A stretch of 64,000 nt of DNA, taken from positions 1,476,501 through 1,540,500 of the forward strand of contig CP127384.1 of assembly GCA_030285985.1 (NCBI GenBank), read 5' to 3'. The stretch is from Aquidulcibacter paucihalophilus (GTDB lineage: Bacteria > Pseudomonadota > Alphaproteobacteria > Caulobacterales > Caulobacteraceae). Shown in pieces: positions 1-7,346 of this stretch. The notes beneath the pieces were generated by a model, which was given only the letters and a program-made list of their open reading frames with translations, did no database searches and was not told the DNA's origin. Position 1 is the first letter of the stretch. Every line of letters begins with the position of its first letter. A program made the translations under genes and the position numbers.

Positions 1-1
1 G

Positions 2-535
2 TACCGCCCCGCCGGGCCGGCCGGCCGTGGCTTCGGCGTCGGCGCGGGCCCCCGTCCGCCCGCTCCGGCGGCCCGCCCCGCAGGCGAAGCCGGCGCTGCG
101 CCGGCAATCGTCCAGTCGGGCTTCAACTTCCGGGTCGACGCCAACACGGTGTTGCCCTGCACGCCCACACCGTGGGGCGAACTGGTGGCGGTCGATATCA
201 ACAAGGGCGAGATTGCCTGGCGCGCGCCGCTCGGATCGATCCCGGGTCTCGGGGCCGAAGGCGTCGATCTCGGCGCGCGCAATCTGGGTGGCAACATCCA
301 GACCGCGGGCGGACTGGTCTTCATCGGCGCCACCAATGACCGCCAGTTCCGCGCCTATAACTCGCGGACCGGGGAACAACTCTGGTCCGTCGAACTGGAC
401 GCCAGCGCCCACTCCACGCCGATCACCTACATGGGCAAGGACGGAAAACAGTATGTCGTGGTGGTCGGAGCGGGCGGCACCGCCGTCGGCTCGCGGCGCA
501 TGTCCGACACCCTGAACGCCTTCGTCCTTCCCTAG
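2..535 (+). CDS. PQQ-dependent membrane glucose dehydrogenase-type quinoprotein, C-terminal part
   Basis: The frame is open from the left edge, so only the last 177 residues are present. The visible part contains blade repeats of a quinoprotein beta-propeller: a VDINKGEIAWRAPLG strand, a GNIQTAGGLVFIGATND strand and a TGEQLWS strand, and it ends with a YVVVVGAGG ... SDTLNAF segment. These match the C-terminal end of membrane-bound PQQ glucose/polyol dehydrogenases, which oxidise sugars in the periplasm and pass electrons to ubiquinone. A Pro/Ala/Gly-rich stretch at the very beginning looks like a low-complexity insertion between blades. The N-terminal membrane helices expected of this family lie outside the window. 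The substrate cannot be told from this fragment. Confidence 0.82.
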   Translation, partial: YRPAGPAGRGFGVGAGPRPPAPAARPAGEAGAAPAIVQSGFNFRVDANTVLPCTPTPWGELVAVDINKGEIAWRAPLGSIPGLGAEGVDLGARNLGGNIQTAGGLVFIGATNDRQFRAYNSRTGEQLWSVELDASAHSTPITYMGKDGKQYVVVVGAGGTAVGSRRMSDTLNAFVLP

Positions 536-624
536 GAACACCCGGGCGGCCGCGTCCCTGACGGGGCGCCGCCGCCCGCCCGCGCGCCTGTCGCGTGCCG
601 GGTCACTGCAAAAGGATTTCGACC

Positions 625-1941
625 ATGGACTCCGCCGCATCCGCCGCGCCCCGCAGGACGAACGCCCGTTACGGCGTTCTCGCCCTGATCGCGGTCGGCA
701 CCATGATCAACTACCTGGATCGCTCCCTGCTCAGCGTGGCGGCGCCCTCGATGACGGCGGAGCTCGGCATCGGCGCGGCGACCATGGGCATCCTGTTCTC
801 GGTCTTCTCCTGGAGCTATGCGATGGCCCAGATTCCGGGCGGCGTGCTGCTAGACCGGTTCGGGGTTCGCCTGACCTATTTCTGGTCTGTCACCCTCTGG
901 TCGATCTTCACCCTGCTGCAGGGGCTGGCCACCAGCCTGGGCGCCCTGCTGGGCTTCCGGTTCGCGCTCGGCGCGGCCGAGGCTCCCTGCTTCCCGGCCA
1001 ACAGCCGGGTGCTGGTCAGCTGGTTCCCGCAACATGAGCGGGCCCGGGCCAACAGCGTCTACACGGTCGGCATGTACTCGGGGATCGCCTTCCTCAGCCC
1101 GGTCCTGTTCTGGATCACGGCGACCTGGGGGTGGCGGGCGCTGTTCATCATCGCCGGCGCGGTGGGGCTGGTCTTCGCCGTGATCTGGCTGCTGCGCTAT
1201 CGCGAGCCCCAGGAGAGCCCCAAGGCCAACCAGGCCGAGCTGGACTATATCACCGCCGGCGGCGGCATCGCCGCCCAGGGCCGCACGCCGTTCGCCTGGA
1301 AGGATGTGGCCTGGCTGCTCAGCAAGCGTCAGATCCTCGGCGCCTCGATCGGCCAGTTCGCGACCAACGCAACCCTGGTCTTCTTCCTCACCTGGTTCCC
1401 CACCTATCTGGTCACCGAGCGTGGCATGCCCTGGCTCAAGGTCGGCTGGGTTGCCGTCCTGCCGTTCATCGCCGCCTCCATCGGCGTCCTGATCGGCGGG
1501 CAGCTGTCCGACCGTCTGGTCAAACACAGCGGCTCGGCCACCTTCGGCCGCAAGCTTCCGATCGTCGGCGGCCTGCTGCTGTCCTCCACCATCATCCTCG
1601 CGGCCTTCCTTGAGAGCGACACCATGGTGATCGCCGTCATGTCGATCGCCTTCTTCGGCCAGGGCATGTCGAACCTCGGCTGGACCCTGATCTCGGACGT
1701 TGCCCCGAAGCGGCTGGTCGGGCTGACGGCGGGCGTGTTCAACTTCTGCACCAACCTGGCCGGCATCGTCACGCCGATGCTGATCGGCTTCATCGTCGCC
1801 GCGACCGGCTCGTTCCTGGGCGGCCTCGCCTTCATCGGCGTGATGGCCCTGATCGGGGCGCTTTCCTACACATTCCTCGTCGGCAAGGTCGAACGCATCA
1901 TCGAACCCGCCGACCGCCAGCCGCCGGCAGAGGGCGTGTGA
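625..1941 (+). CDS. MFS transporter, anion:cation symporter (ExuT/GudP-like) type
   Basis: A 438-aa protein with about twelve hydrophobic segments. The first loop carries NYLDRSLLSVAAPSM, typical of the ACS family of the major facilitator superfamily, which moves hexuronates, glucarate and other organic anions with protons across the inner membrane. The loop between helices 2 and 3 is GGVLLDRFGVR, the MFS motif A, and the mid-protein RALFIIAGAVG segment is also typical. I chose the ATG at 625 because AAAGGA lies about 9 bases upstream; a GTG at 595 in the same frame has no such site. It follows the dehydrogenase on the same strand and precedes a cytochrome c-like gene, so import or export of an oxidised sugar acid is a reasonable inference, but the substrate is not proven. 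Confidence 0.88.
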   Translation: MDSAASAAPRRTNARYGVLALIAVGTMINYLDRSLLSVAAPSMTAELGIGAATMGILFSVFSWSYAMAQIPGGVLLDRFGVRLTYFWSVTLWSIFTLLQGLATSLGALLGFRFALGAAEAPCFPANSRVLVSWFPQHERARANSVYTVGMYSGIAFLSPVLFWITATWGWRALFIIAGAVGLVFAVIWLLRYREPQESPKANQAELDYITAGGGIAAQGRTPFAWKDVAWLLSKRQILGASIGQFATNATLVFFLTWFPTYLVTERGMPWLKVGWVAVLPFIAASIGVLIGGQLSDRLVKHSGSATFGRKLPIVGGLLLSSTIILAAFLESDTMVIAVMSIAFFGQGMSNLGWTLISDVAPKRLVGLTAGVFNFCTNLAGIVTPMLIGFIVAATGSFLGGLAFIGVMALIGALSYTFLVGKVERIIEPADRQPPAEGV

Positions 1942-1997
1942 GTTCGGCCAGACCCGAACGCTCGCCGCACAGTAATTCCCAGTTCAGGAAGTTTGAG

Positions 1998-2549
1998 ATG
2001 ACGCCCCCGAAACACGAAGACAGGTCTGCCTGGCGGCAGGTTGCAGGTGCCTGTGCCGCGGTCCTGATGACGGCGGCCTGTTCCCCCGCAGGGACCTCGG
2101 CCCCCGTGCCTGCGCCGGAGCAGATCCCGCCACCCGCCGCGGCAATGCCCGCCGGCTCGTCGGCGGAGACGATCGTGGCGGCGGCCCCGGCATCGCCGGC
2201 CGTGCCGACCGGTCCGGCACCCGCAGCCGCAACCCCGGTCGTGGTGCGGCCGTCCGCGCCGTCGCCAGCCGTACCCGCGCCGGTGCCTGTGCCGGCGCTT
2301 TCCGCCCCGCCCGCGACCGTCACCCCGGTGCGGGTCGGCCTTCCGGCAGGTCCGGGACGCGAGACGGTCCAGCAGGTCTGCACCGGCTGCCATGCCATCG
2401 GCATGGTCACCGCCAACGGCCGGACCTCCGACGGCTGGGCCGAGATCATCGAACGGATGATGGGGCTCGGCATGGAGGCCAGCGACGAGGATCTCCAGAC
2501 CGTACACGCCTACCTGACACGAGAGTTCCCGCCCCGCCGGGCGAACTGA
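1998..2549 (+). CDS. Cytochrome c-like lipoprotein with Pro/Ala linker
   Basis: 183 aa from an ATG preceded by AGGAAG. Residues 15-28 form a hydrophobic signal ending in LMTAAC, a lipobox, so the protein is probably lipidated at Cys28. Residues 30-115 are almost only Ala, Pro, Val and Thr, a flexible tether. The C-terminal 65 residues carry one haem c motif, CTGCH (Cys128, Cys131, His132), followed by WAEIIERMMGLGMEAS, where a Met can serve as sixth ligand; this short fold resembles small cytochrome c domains of quinohaemoproteins. Downstream of a PQQ dehydrogenase and an MFS gene, it may accept periplasmic electrons. The electron partner is an inference. Confidence 0.78.
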   Translation: MTPPKHEDRSAWRQVAGACAAVLMTAACSPAGTSAPVPAPEQIPPPAAAMPAGSSAETIVAAAPASPAVPTGPAPAAATPVVVRPSAPSPAVPAPVPVPALSAPPATVTPVRVGLPAGPGRETVQQVCTGCHAIGMVTANGRTSDGWAEIIERMMGLGMEASDEDLQTVHAYLTREFPPRRAN

Positions 2550-2603
2550 CGCAGACCCGACCGGGTCCAGTTCCCCCGCGGCCAGTAGTTGAGTGAGTGA
2601 TAG

Positions 2604-3341
2604 ATGACCAATGCGCTGTTGGCCGGACTGGGCGCCGAAGACCGGATGGCTCTCATGGCCGTCGGCCAGAAGCGGGCCTTCCTGAGGGGACAGCTGATCG
2701 GGGCCGCCGGCGGGCCGATCAATGCGGTGTTGTTCGTCGAGAGCGGGTCCGTGGCCGCGGCGGTTCCGATGAAGAACGGCGAGGCCGTCGAGGTCTTTTC
2801 AATCGGCGATGAGGCCGTCACGGGCGGCTGGGGTGGACAGACCCACGGGGCCTATCGTCTGGTCACGAAGACCGATGTCACCGGACTGGCTGTCGACATC
2901 CGCAGTCTGGTCGCGATCATCGAGCGACGCAGTGCGGTTCGGGCCGTACTGCTCGACTATGGCGTCCGGCTTTCGATGGAACTGGCCCAGAACTCGGTCT
3001 GCAATCTCACCCATCGTACGGACGAACGCCTCGCCAAATGGCTGTTGCGGCAGCATGACCGGGTGGGCGGGGTGCCGATCCAGGAAACCGTCGCCGGTGT
3101 CGCGCAGATCCTCGGCGTCCAGCGCAAGGCGGCGCGCGGCGCCTTCGATTCGTTCCGGGAGGCCGGTGCCATCGAAACCACGCGGGGTTCGTTGACGGTC
3201 AGTGACCGGGCGGTCCTCGAAGATCGTGTCTGCGAGTGCTACGACGCGTCCCGGTCGGTGCGCGATATCCGGATGGCGGCCGCGCATGAATGCCGCCAGG
3301 TTGCGGCCGGCGGCGGTCGCCGGATGAGTGGGATGGCATGA
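2604..3341 (+). CDS. Crp/Fnr family transcriptional regulator
   Basis: 245 aa. The N-terminal 120 residues form a cyclic-nucleotide-binding-like beta-roll (FVESGSVAAAVPMKNGEAVEVFSIGDEAVTG). A long helix follows, and the C-terminal part holds a winged helix-turn-helix (QETVAGVAQILGVQRKAARG). No N-terminal cysteine cluster of a true Fnr is visible, so it is not an oxygen-sensing Fe-S regulator of that class. Proteins of this type are common in Caulobacterales beside TonB receptors. Its TGA overlaps the ATG of the next gene (ATGA), which suggests the receptor is translated by coupling. The effector is unknown. Confidence 0.85.
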   Translation: MTNALLAGLGAEDRMALMAVGQKRAFLRGQLIGAAGGPINAVLFVESGSVAAAVPMKNGEAVEVFSIGDEAVTGGWGGQTHGAYRLVTKTDVTGLAVDIRSLVAIIERRSAVRAVLLDYGVRLSMELAQNSVCNLTHRTDERLAKWLLRQHDRVGGVPIQETVAGVAQILGVQRKAARGAFDSFREAGAIETTRGSLTVSDRAVLEDRVCECYDASRSVRDIRMAAAHECRQVAAGGGRRMSGMA

Positions 3342-5365
3342 TCCAGGACGTACCCCAGGACCTTGAGGATGTTGTCGTGACCGCGGCACGTCTGCCGCCG
3401 GCCGCCGGCGATGCGGCCTTCTCGGTGATCCGGCTCGACGGGGCGCTGCTCGATCGTGCGACGCGGCTGGACGAGGCCCTTGCGACGGTGCCGGCTGTCT
3501 CCCTGTTCCGGCGCACCTCCAGCCTCGGGGCCAATCCCACCACCCAGGGGATCAGCCTGCGCGCCATTGCGCCGTCCGGCGCGGGCCGGACCCTGGTTAT
3601 CCTCGACGGGGTACCGCTCAACGATCCGTTCGGCGGCTGGGTGATCTGGTCCCAGGTCGCACCCGAGAGCCTGCAGGGCCTCGACATCATTCGCGGGGCC
3701 GGTGCGGGCCCCTATGGCGCGGGTGCCCTGACGGGTGTGATCGCGTTGCGGGAACGTGACAGCGCGGGCGGCGTGTTCGACGCCTCGCTTGGCGGCGATG
3801 GCGGCCGCCGCATGGCAGGGGCCATGACCGTGGGGCAGGGCCGCGTGTCGATCACCGGCTCGGCCCTTTACGACCAGTCAGAGGGCTATACGCCTGTGCG
3901 GGGGGCGTCGGCCGGTGCCGCCGACACTCCGCTGGATCTCGAGACGCTCAGCGGAGCGCTGCGCGCGGATATCGGTCTCGACGACACCACAACCCTCTCC
4001 CTGCATACGTCGGCCTATGATGAGGTGCGCGGCGCAGGTCTGGCGGGGGCGCGGTCATCCGGGAGCGGGCAGGGCTACAGCGCGACCCTGGCGCGGACGC
4101 CGGGCCGCAACCGCCTCGGCTGGCGTGCACAGGCCTGGCGCCGCGACAGCGATTTCGCCAACGCGTCCGTCGCCGTCGCGCCGGACCGGGCCACGACCAC
4201 GCCCGCCAATGACCAGTTCGCCACGCCCGCCAGCGGCTGGGGCGGCAACCTCGCCCTGCGCGGCGCGGGCCTCGATCTGGGCAACGGCCGCCTGGAATGG
4301 GAGCTGGGCGCCGATGCCCGCTTCAGCGAGGGCGAAACCCGGGAGCGGTTCCGCTACATGGCCGGCCAGTTCACCCGCGACCGGTTCGCCGGCGGGGAGA
4401 CCGCGGTCGCGGGCGGTTATGCCGAGGCGGCCTGGAGCCGCGGGCCGTGGCTGGTTGCCGGCGGTCTGCGGCTCGATCACTGGGAAAACAGCCAGGGCCG
4501 GCGGCTGGAACTGGACCGCGCGACCGGCCTGCCGACCCTTGATGAAGCCTATCCCGACCGGTCCGGCGACGTCGTCAGCGCGCGTCTCGCCGTCCGCCGG
4601 GCGCTCAACCCCGCGCTGGCGGTCCGCGCCGCCGCCTATTCCGGCTTCCGCCCCGCGACGCTCAACGAGCTGCACCGGCCCTTCCGGGTCGGCAACGACC
4701 TGACCGAAGCGAACGCCGCGCTGGAGCCCGAAACGCTGCAGGGTGTCGAGGCCGGTCTGTCGTGGGACGATGCGCGCACCAGCTTCGGCGCGACGGTGTT
4801 CGTGAACCGGATCGAGGCGGCCATCGTCAACGTCACCCTCGGCGCGGGACCCGGGATCATTGCCGCCCTGCCGCGCGCGGGCTTCATCCCCGCCGGCGGC
4901 GTGCTGCGCCAGAGGCAGAACGCCGGCGTCATCGAGGCCCTGGGACTCGAGCTGACGGCTGAGCATCGCCTCGATGACCTCACCCTCGTCGGTGCCGTCT
5001 CGGTCACCGACGCCGAGGTGGACGGCGGCATGGCGGCACCGCAGCTGACCGGCCTTCGGCCGGCGCAGGCCCCCGTGCTCAGCGCCACCGCCGGCGCGGA
5101 CTGGCGCGTGAGCGACCGTCTGACCCTGGGCGTTCGCGGGCGGTACGAGAGCCGGCGGTACGAGGACGACCTGAACAGTCGCGTGCTCGAGGCGGCCCTG
5201 ACGCTCGACGCTCGCGCCGACTGGCAGGTGCGCGAAGGCGTAGGGCTGTACGCGGCGGTCGACAATCTGGCCGACGCGGCGGTCGAGGTGTCGGAAACCG
5301 CCAACGGCATTGCCGGACTTGGCCCTCCACGCACCCTGAGGGTAGGGCTTTCCTTCCGCTGGTGA
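3338..5365 (+). CDS. TonB-dependent outer-membrane receptor, no visible signal peptide
   Basis: 675 aa from the ATG that overlaps the stop of the regulator. The N terminus runs directly into a TonB-box-like EDVVVTAARLP and the plug domain (TTQGISLRAIAPSG, GRTLVILDGVPLNDP, then IIRGAGAGPYGAGALTGVIAL). The rest is a 22-strand barrel pattern ending in LRVGLSFRW, with the terminal aromatic residue needed for barrel assembly. It should import a nutrient across the outer membrane with TonB energy. Odd: neither this start nor the upstream in-frame ATG at 3290 gives a hydrophobic signal sequence, although the protein must be secreted. A start further upstream is blocked by stops. The length is at the short end for the family. 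Confidence 0.86.
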   Translation: MIQDVPQDLEDVVVTAARLPPAAGDAAFSVIRLDGALLDRATRLDEALATVPAVSLFRRTSSLGANPTTQGISLRAIAPSGAGRTLVILDGVPLNDPFGGWVIWSQVAPESLQGLDIIRGAGAGPYGAGALTGVIALRERDSAGGVFDASLGGDGGRRMAGAMTVGQGRVSITGSALYDQSEGYTPVRGASAGAADTPLDLETLSGALRADIGLDDTTTLSLHTSAYDEVRGAGLAGARSSGSGQGYSATLARTPGRNRLGWRAQAWRRDSDFANASVAVAPDRATTTPANDQFATPASGWGGNLALRGAGLDLGNGRLEWELGADARFSEGETRERFRYMAGQFTRDRFAGGETAVAGGYAEAAWSRGPWLVAGGLRLDHWENSQGRRLELDRATGLPTLDEAYPDRSGDVVSARLAVRRALNPALAVRAAAYSGFRPATLNELHRPFRVGNDLTEANAALEPETLQGVEAGLSWDDARTSFGATVFVNRIEAAIVNVTLGAGPGIIAALPRAGFIPAGGVLRQRQNAGVIEALGLELTAEHRLDDLTLVGAVSVTDAEVDGGMAAPQLTGLRPAQAPVLSATAGADWRVSDRLTLGVRGRYESRRYEDDLNSRVLEAALTLDARADWQVREGVGLYAAVDNLADAAVEVSETANGIAGLGPPRTLRVGLSFRW

Positions 5366-5374
5366 CCTGCACAA

Positions 5375-5401
5375 GGCCACCCGGCGCCTCACAGGGTGGC
5401 C
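5375..5401. terminator. Hairpin between convergent TBDR and mazG-like genes
   Basis: GGCCACCC (5375-5382) pairs perfectly with GGGTGGCC (5394-5401) across an 11-base loop, 10 bases after the receptor stop codon and 15 bases before the end of the convergent mazG-like gene. There is no clear T-run on either side, so it may be a weak bidirectional terminator or only a stabilising 3' structure. Confidence 0.5.
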
Positions 5402-5416
5402 GGGATTGCCGCGCGG

Positions 5417-5770
5417 CTAGTCGGGCTCTGACACAGCCGCGATGAGGTTCAGTCGCGTGGCCAGTCCAACCTTCTCGCTCGTAGCATTGAACTTTCTCGC
5501 GACCGCGGCCTCGAGGTCGATGCCGTATTGCATGGCGATCAGATCGACGCAGATGATCACGTCGGCAAGCTCATCCGCCAGCTCTGCGACCGTGGCCCGG
5601 GAACCCCTGATCCCGCGCCGCTCGCGCTCCAGCTTCTTGATTACATTGCATGCCTCACCGACTTCGCCGGCCAGTTCGTTTCCGCGATAGGCTGCATCTA
5701 TCCGGCCCTCGCTATCCCACTCGAGTTGCCGTGCGACATTCGCGGATCGGAGCGTAGAGTATGCGGTCAT
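5417..5770 (-). CDS. MazG-like nucleotide pyrophosphohydrolase
   Basis: 117 aa, the size of single-domain MazG-like proteins. Two helices carry the metal-binding pattern of the all-alpha NTP-PPase superfamily: NELAGEVGEACNVIKK and later ELADELADVIICVD, giving the E-x2-E ... E-x2-D arrangement that holds Mg2+. Such enzymes hydrolyse (d)NTPs to monophosphate and pyrophosphate, often as house cleaning. It stands alone, transcribed against the receptor gene, and its 5' side runs into a repeat copy. The preferred nucleotide cannot be read from the sequence. Confidence 0.82.
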   Translation of the reverse strand: MTAYSTLRSANVARQLEWDSEGRIDAAYRGNELAGEVGEACNVIKKLERERRGIRGSRATVAELADELADVIICVDLIAMQYGIDLEAAVARKFNATSEKVGLATRLNLIAAVSEPD

Positions 5771-5844
5771 TTGTCGTTCCTGCTTGCAGCCTGGGGGCGG
5801 GAAATCAGCAAGTTGAGCAAGGGGGCACAGACCGGGGACAAACC

Positions 5845-5945
5845 GCCGACTGGGTGTGGCGGTGCTGGCGGTCCAACGTCAACCTGTCTCCAGTGGCGCA
5901 CGCAGGGAGGACGCACGGACCGGGCGGCGACCATCTTCCACTCAC
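5845..5945. repeat. Interspersed repeat, copy 1
   Basis: Holds GGTGTGGCGGTGCTGGCG followed by GGTCCAACGTCAACCTGTCTCC-type core (5870-5891) and, downstream, ATCTTCCACTC. The same order of elements appears in copy 2 near 16.3 kb and in weaker form elsewhere. Just before it, CAGACCGGGGACAA (about 5828-5841) resembles the inverse complement of the core end TTGTCTCCGGTCTG seen in copy 2, so the copy may be a remnant with inverted ends. It fills the gap between the mazG-like gene and the first glucan locus. Confidence 0.6.
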
Positions 5946-5998
5946 ACGAGGACGGCCAGGTGTTGGGGCTTCCATGCACGGTCATAATGGTCGCGGCG

Positions 5999-7282
5999 TC
6001 AGCGCACCCGCTTGATTGTCAGGATCGTCGCCGCCCCTCCGATGGCGATGAGACCTGACAGGGCGAACAGCAGCCGCAGATCGTGGCCAACCAGCTGCAA
6101 GGCACCGAGTGCGAGCAGGGGCGCGAGAACCTGCGCTGCGGTCGTCGCGACATTCATCAGACCAAGGTCCCGACCGGCGTTTCCCCGACTCGGCAAGACC
6201 TGGGCGATCAGGGCCGTGTCCACGACGCCGTAGATCCCGACGCCGATACCGAACACAATCTGTGCAAGGGCAGGGACGGGCCATTGCGGTCGGACGGCCA
6301 TCAGCAGGGCTCCGGCGGCGAGACACAGGCCCCCCGCGAAGATGAGCTCCCGGCGTCGTCCGCTACGGTCCGAGGCCACGCCCGCCCACAGGCCGGACAG
6401 GATGGCGGCGGCGGTCGAGGCGGCGAGAATCCAGCCGACCACGGCTTCCGGGCGCTGATCGGGCAGGACCGACGCAATCCCGGTCTCGCGCTGCAAGAAG
6501 AACAGCAGATAGAGGACGTTCATCGCGACGGCGGTCTGGACCAGAAGTCGGGACAGGAAGGCCATCCGGAAGTCGTGGTCTTTCAGGGCGACCCAGGACC
6601 AGGCGGGCGAGGGGGGCACCAACGATGTCGCCCTTCGTTGCCGCGTGACAAGGATGAAGGGGAGGACGAGCATCAACATGGCCCCCACGACCGCCCAGAG
6701 GCGCGCAGGCTCTGTCGAGAGCACGATCCCGATCACAAGGGCGCCGAACAGGCTCGCGACGGGGTAGGCGAGACCGGCAAAGCCGCTCACGACACCCTTC
6801 TGTCGGTCGGGAACGTCATCGGGCAGAACCGCGGCCAGCGGGTTGAGCATCAGATTGAGACTGATCTGAAGGGCGACGACGGCCATCAACAGGGTCCAAG
6901 GCGTCGTCGCGAGGGCGATCAGGCCGTAGCTTGCCACGGTGGCGACCAGCCCGGTCGCCATCCATCTCCAGCGTCCGCCGGCACCTCGACGCGCCCGGTC
7001 GGAAAGCACGCCGGCGAAAACATTGGCCAGACCGGCTGTAACGGCACCCCAGAGCGCGACCAATGCGAGCAGTTCGGCCTTGCCTGCCGGGGCGATGGCG
7101 GCTGCCTTCAAGGGCAGCAGCAGGGTGAGGAGCGGGATGAAGCCGATGAAGGCCCCGATCTGGGCGGCCGTGTAGGCGACAACAAAGCCTCCCGACACCG
7201 CTGGCGGGTCTGGCTCCGGGGGACTGGCCGACAACAGGGAGGACATCATCGATACACTGGCGCGATCCAGTCCCGGTGTCAT
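5999..7282 (-). CDS. MFS transporter (sugar/glycoside permease-like)
   Basis: About 427 aa with twelve predicted hydrophobic segments; the ATG at 7282 is the first ATG in frame, with a TTG six bases further up. Recognisable stretches are SGGFVVAYTAAQIGAFIGFIP, GVLSDRARRGAGGR (motif A-like) and GLWAGVASDRSGRR in the second half. It is a clear paralogue of the permease at 36379-37668, and both sit beside a TBDR and a GH3, so a role in taking glucose or short gluco-oligosaccharides through the inner membrane is likely. It lies 64 bases behind the receptor gene on the same strand and is probably co-transcribed from the operator at 10081. Confidence 0.86.
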   Translation of the reverse strand: MTPGLDRASVSMMSSLLSASPPEPDPPAVSGGFVVAYTAAQIGAFIGFIPLLTLLLPLKAAAIAPAGKAELLALVALWGAVTAGLANVFAGVLSDRARRGAGGRWRWMATGLVATVASYGLIALATTPWTLLMAVVALQISLNLMLNPLAAVLPDDVPDRQKGVVSGFAGLAYPVASLFGALVIGIVLSTEPARLWAVVGAMLMLVLPFILVTRQRRATSLVPPSPAWSWVALKDHDFRMAFLSRLLVQTAVAMNVLYLLFFLQRETGIASVLPDQRPEAVVGWILAASTAAAILSGLWAGVASDRSGRRRELIFAGGLCLAAGALLMAVRPQWPVPALAQIVFGIGVGIYGVVDTALIAQVLPSRGNAGRDLGLMNVATTAAQVLAPLLALGALQLVGHDLRLLFALSGLIAIGGAATILTIKRVR

Positions 7283-7346
7283 GGCCAAACGAAAGCGCCG
7301 CCCCCGGATGGGGACGGCGCAAGATCGCAGTCAGAGGTGTTTCGGA

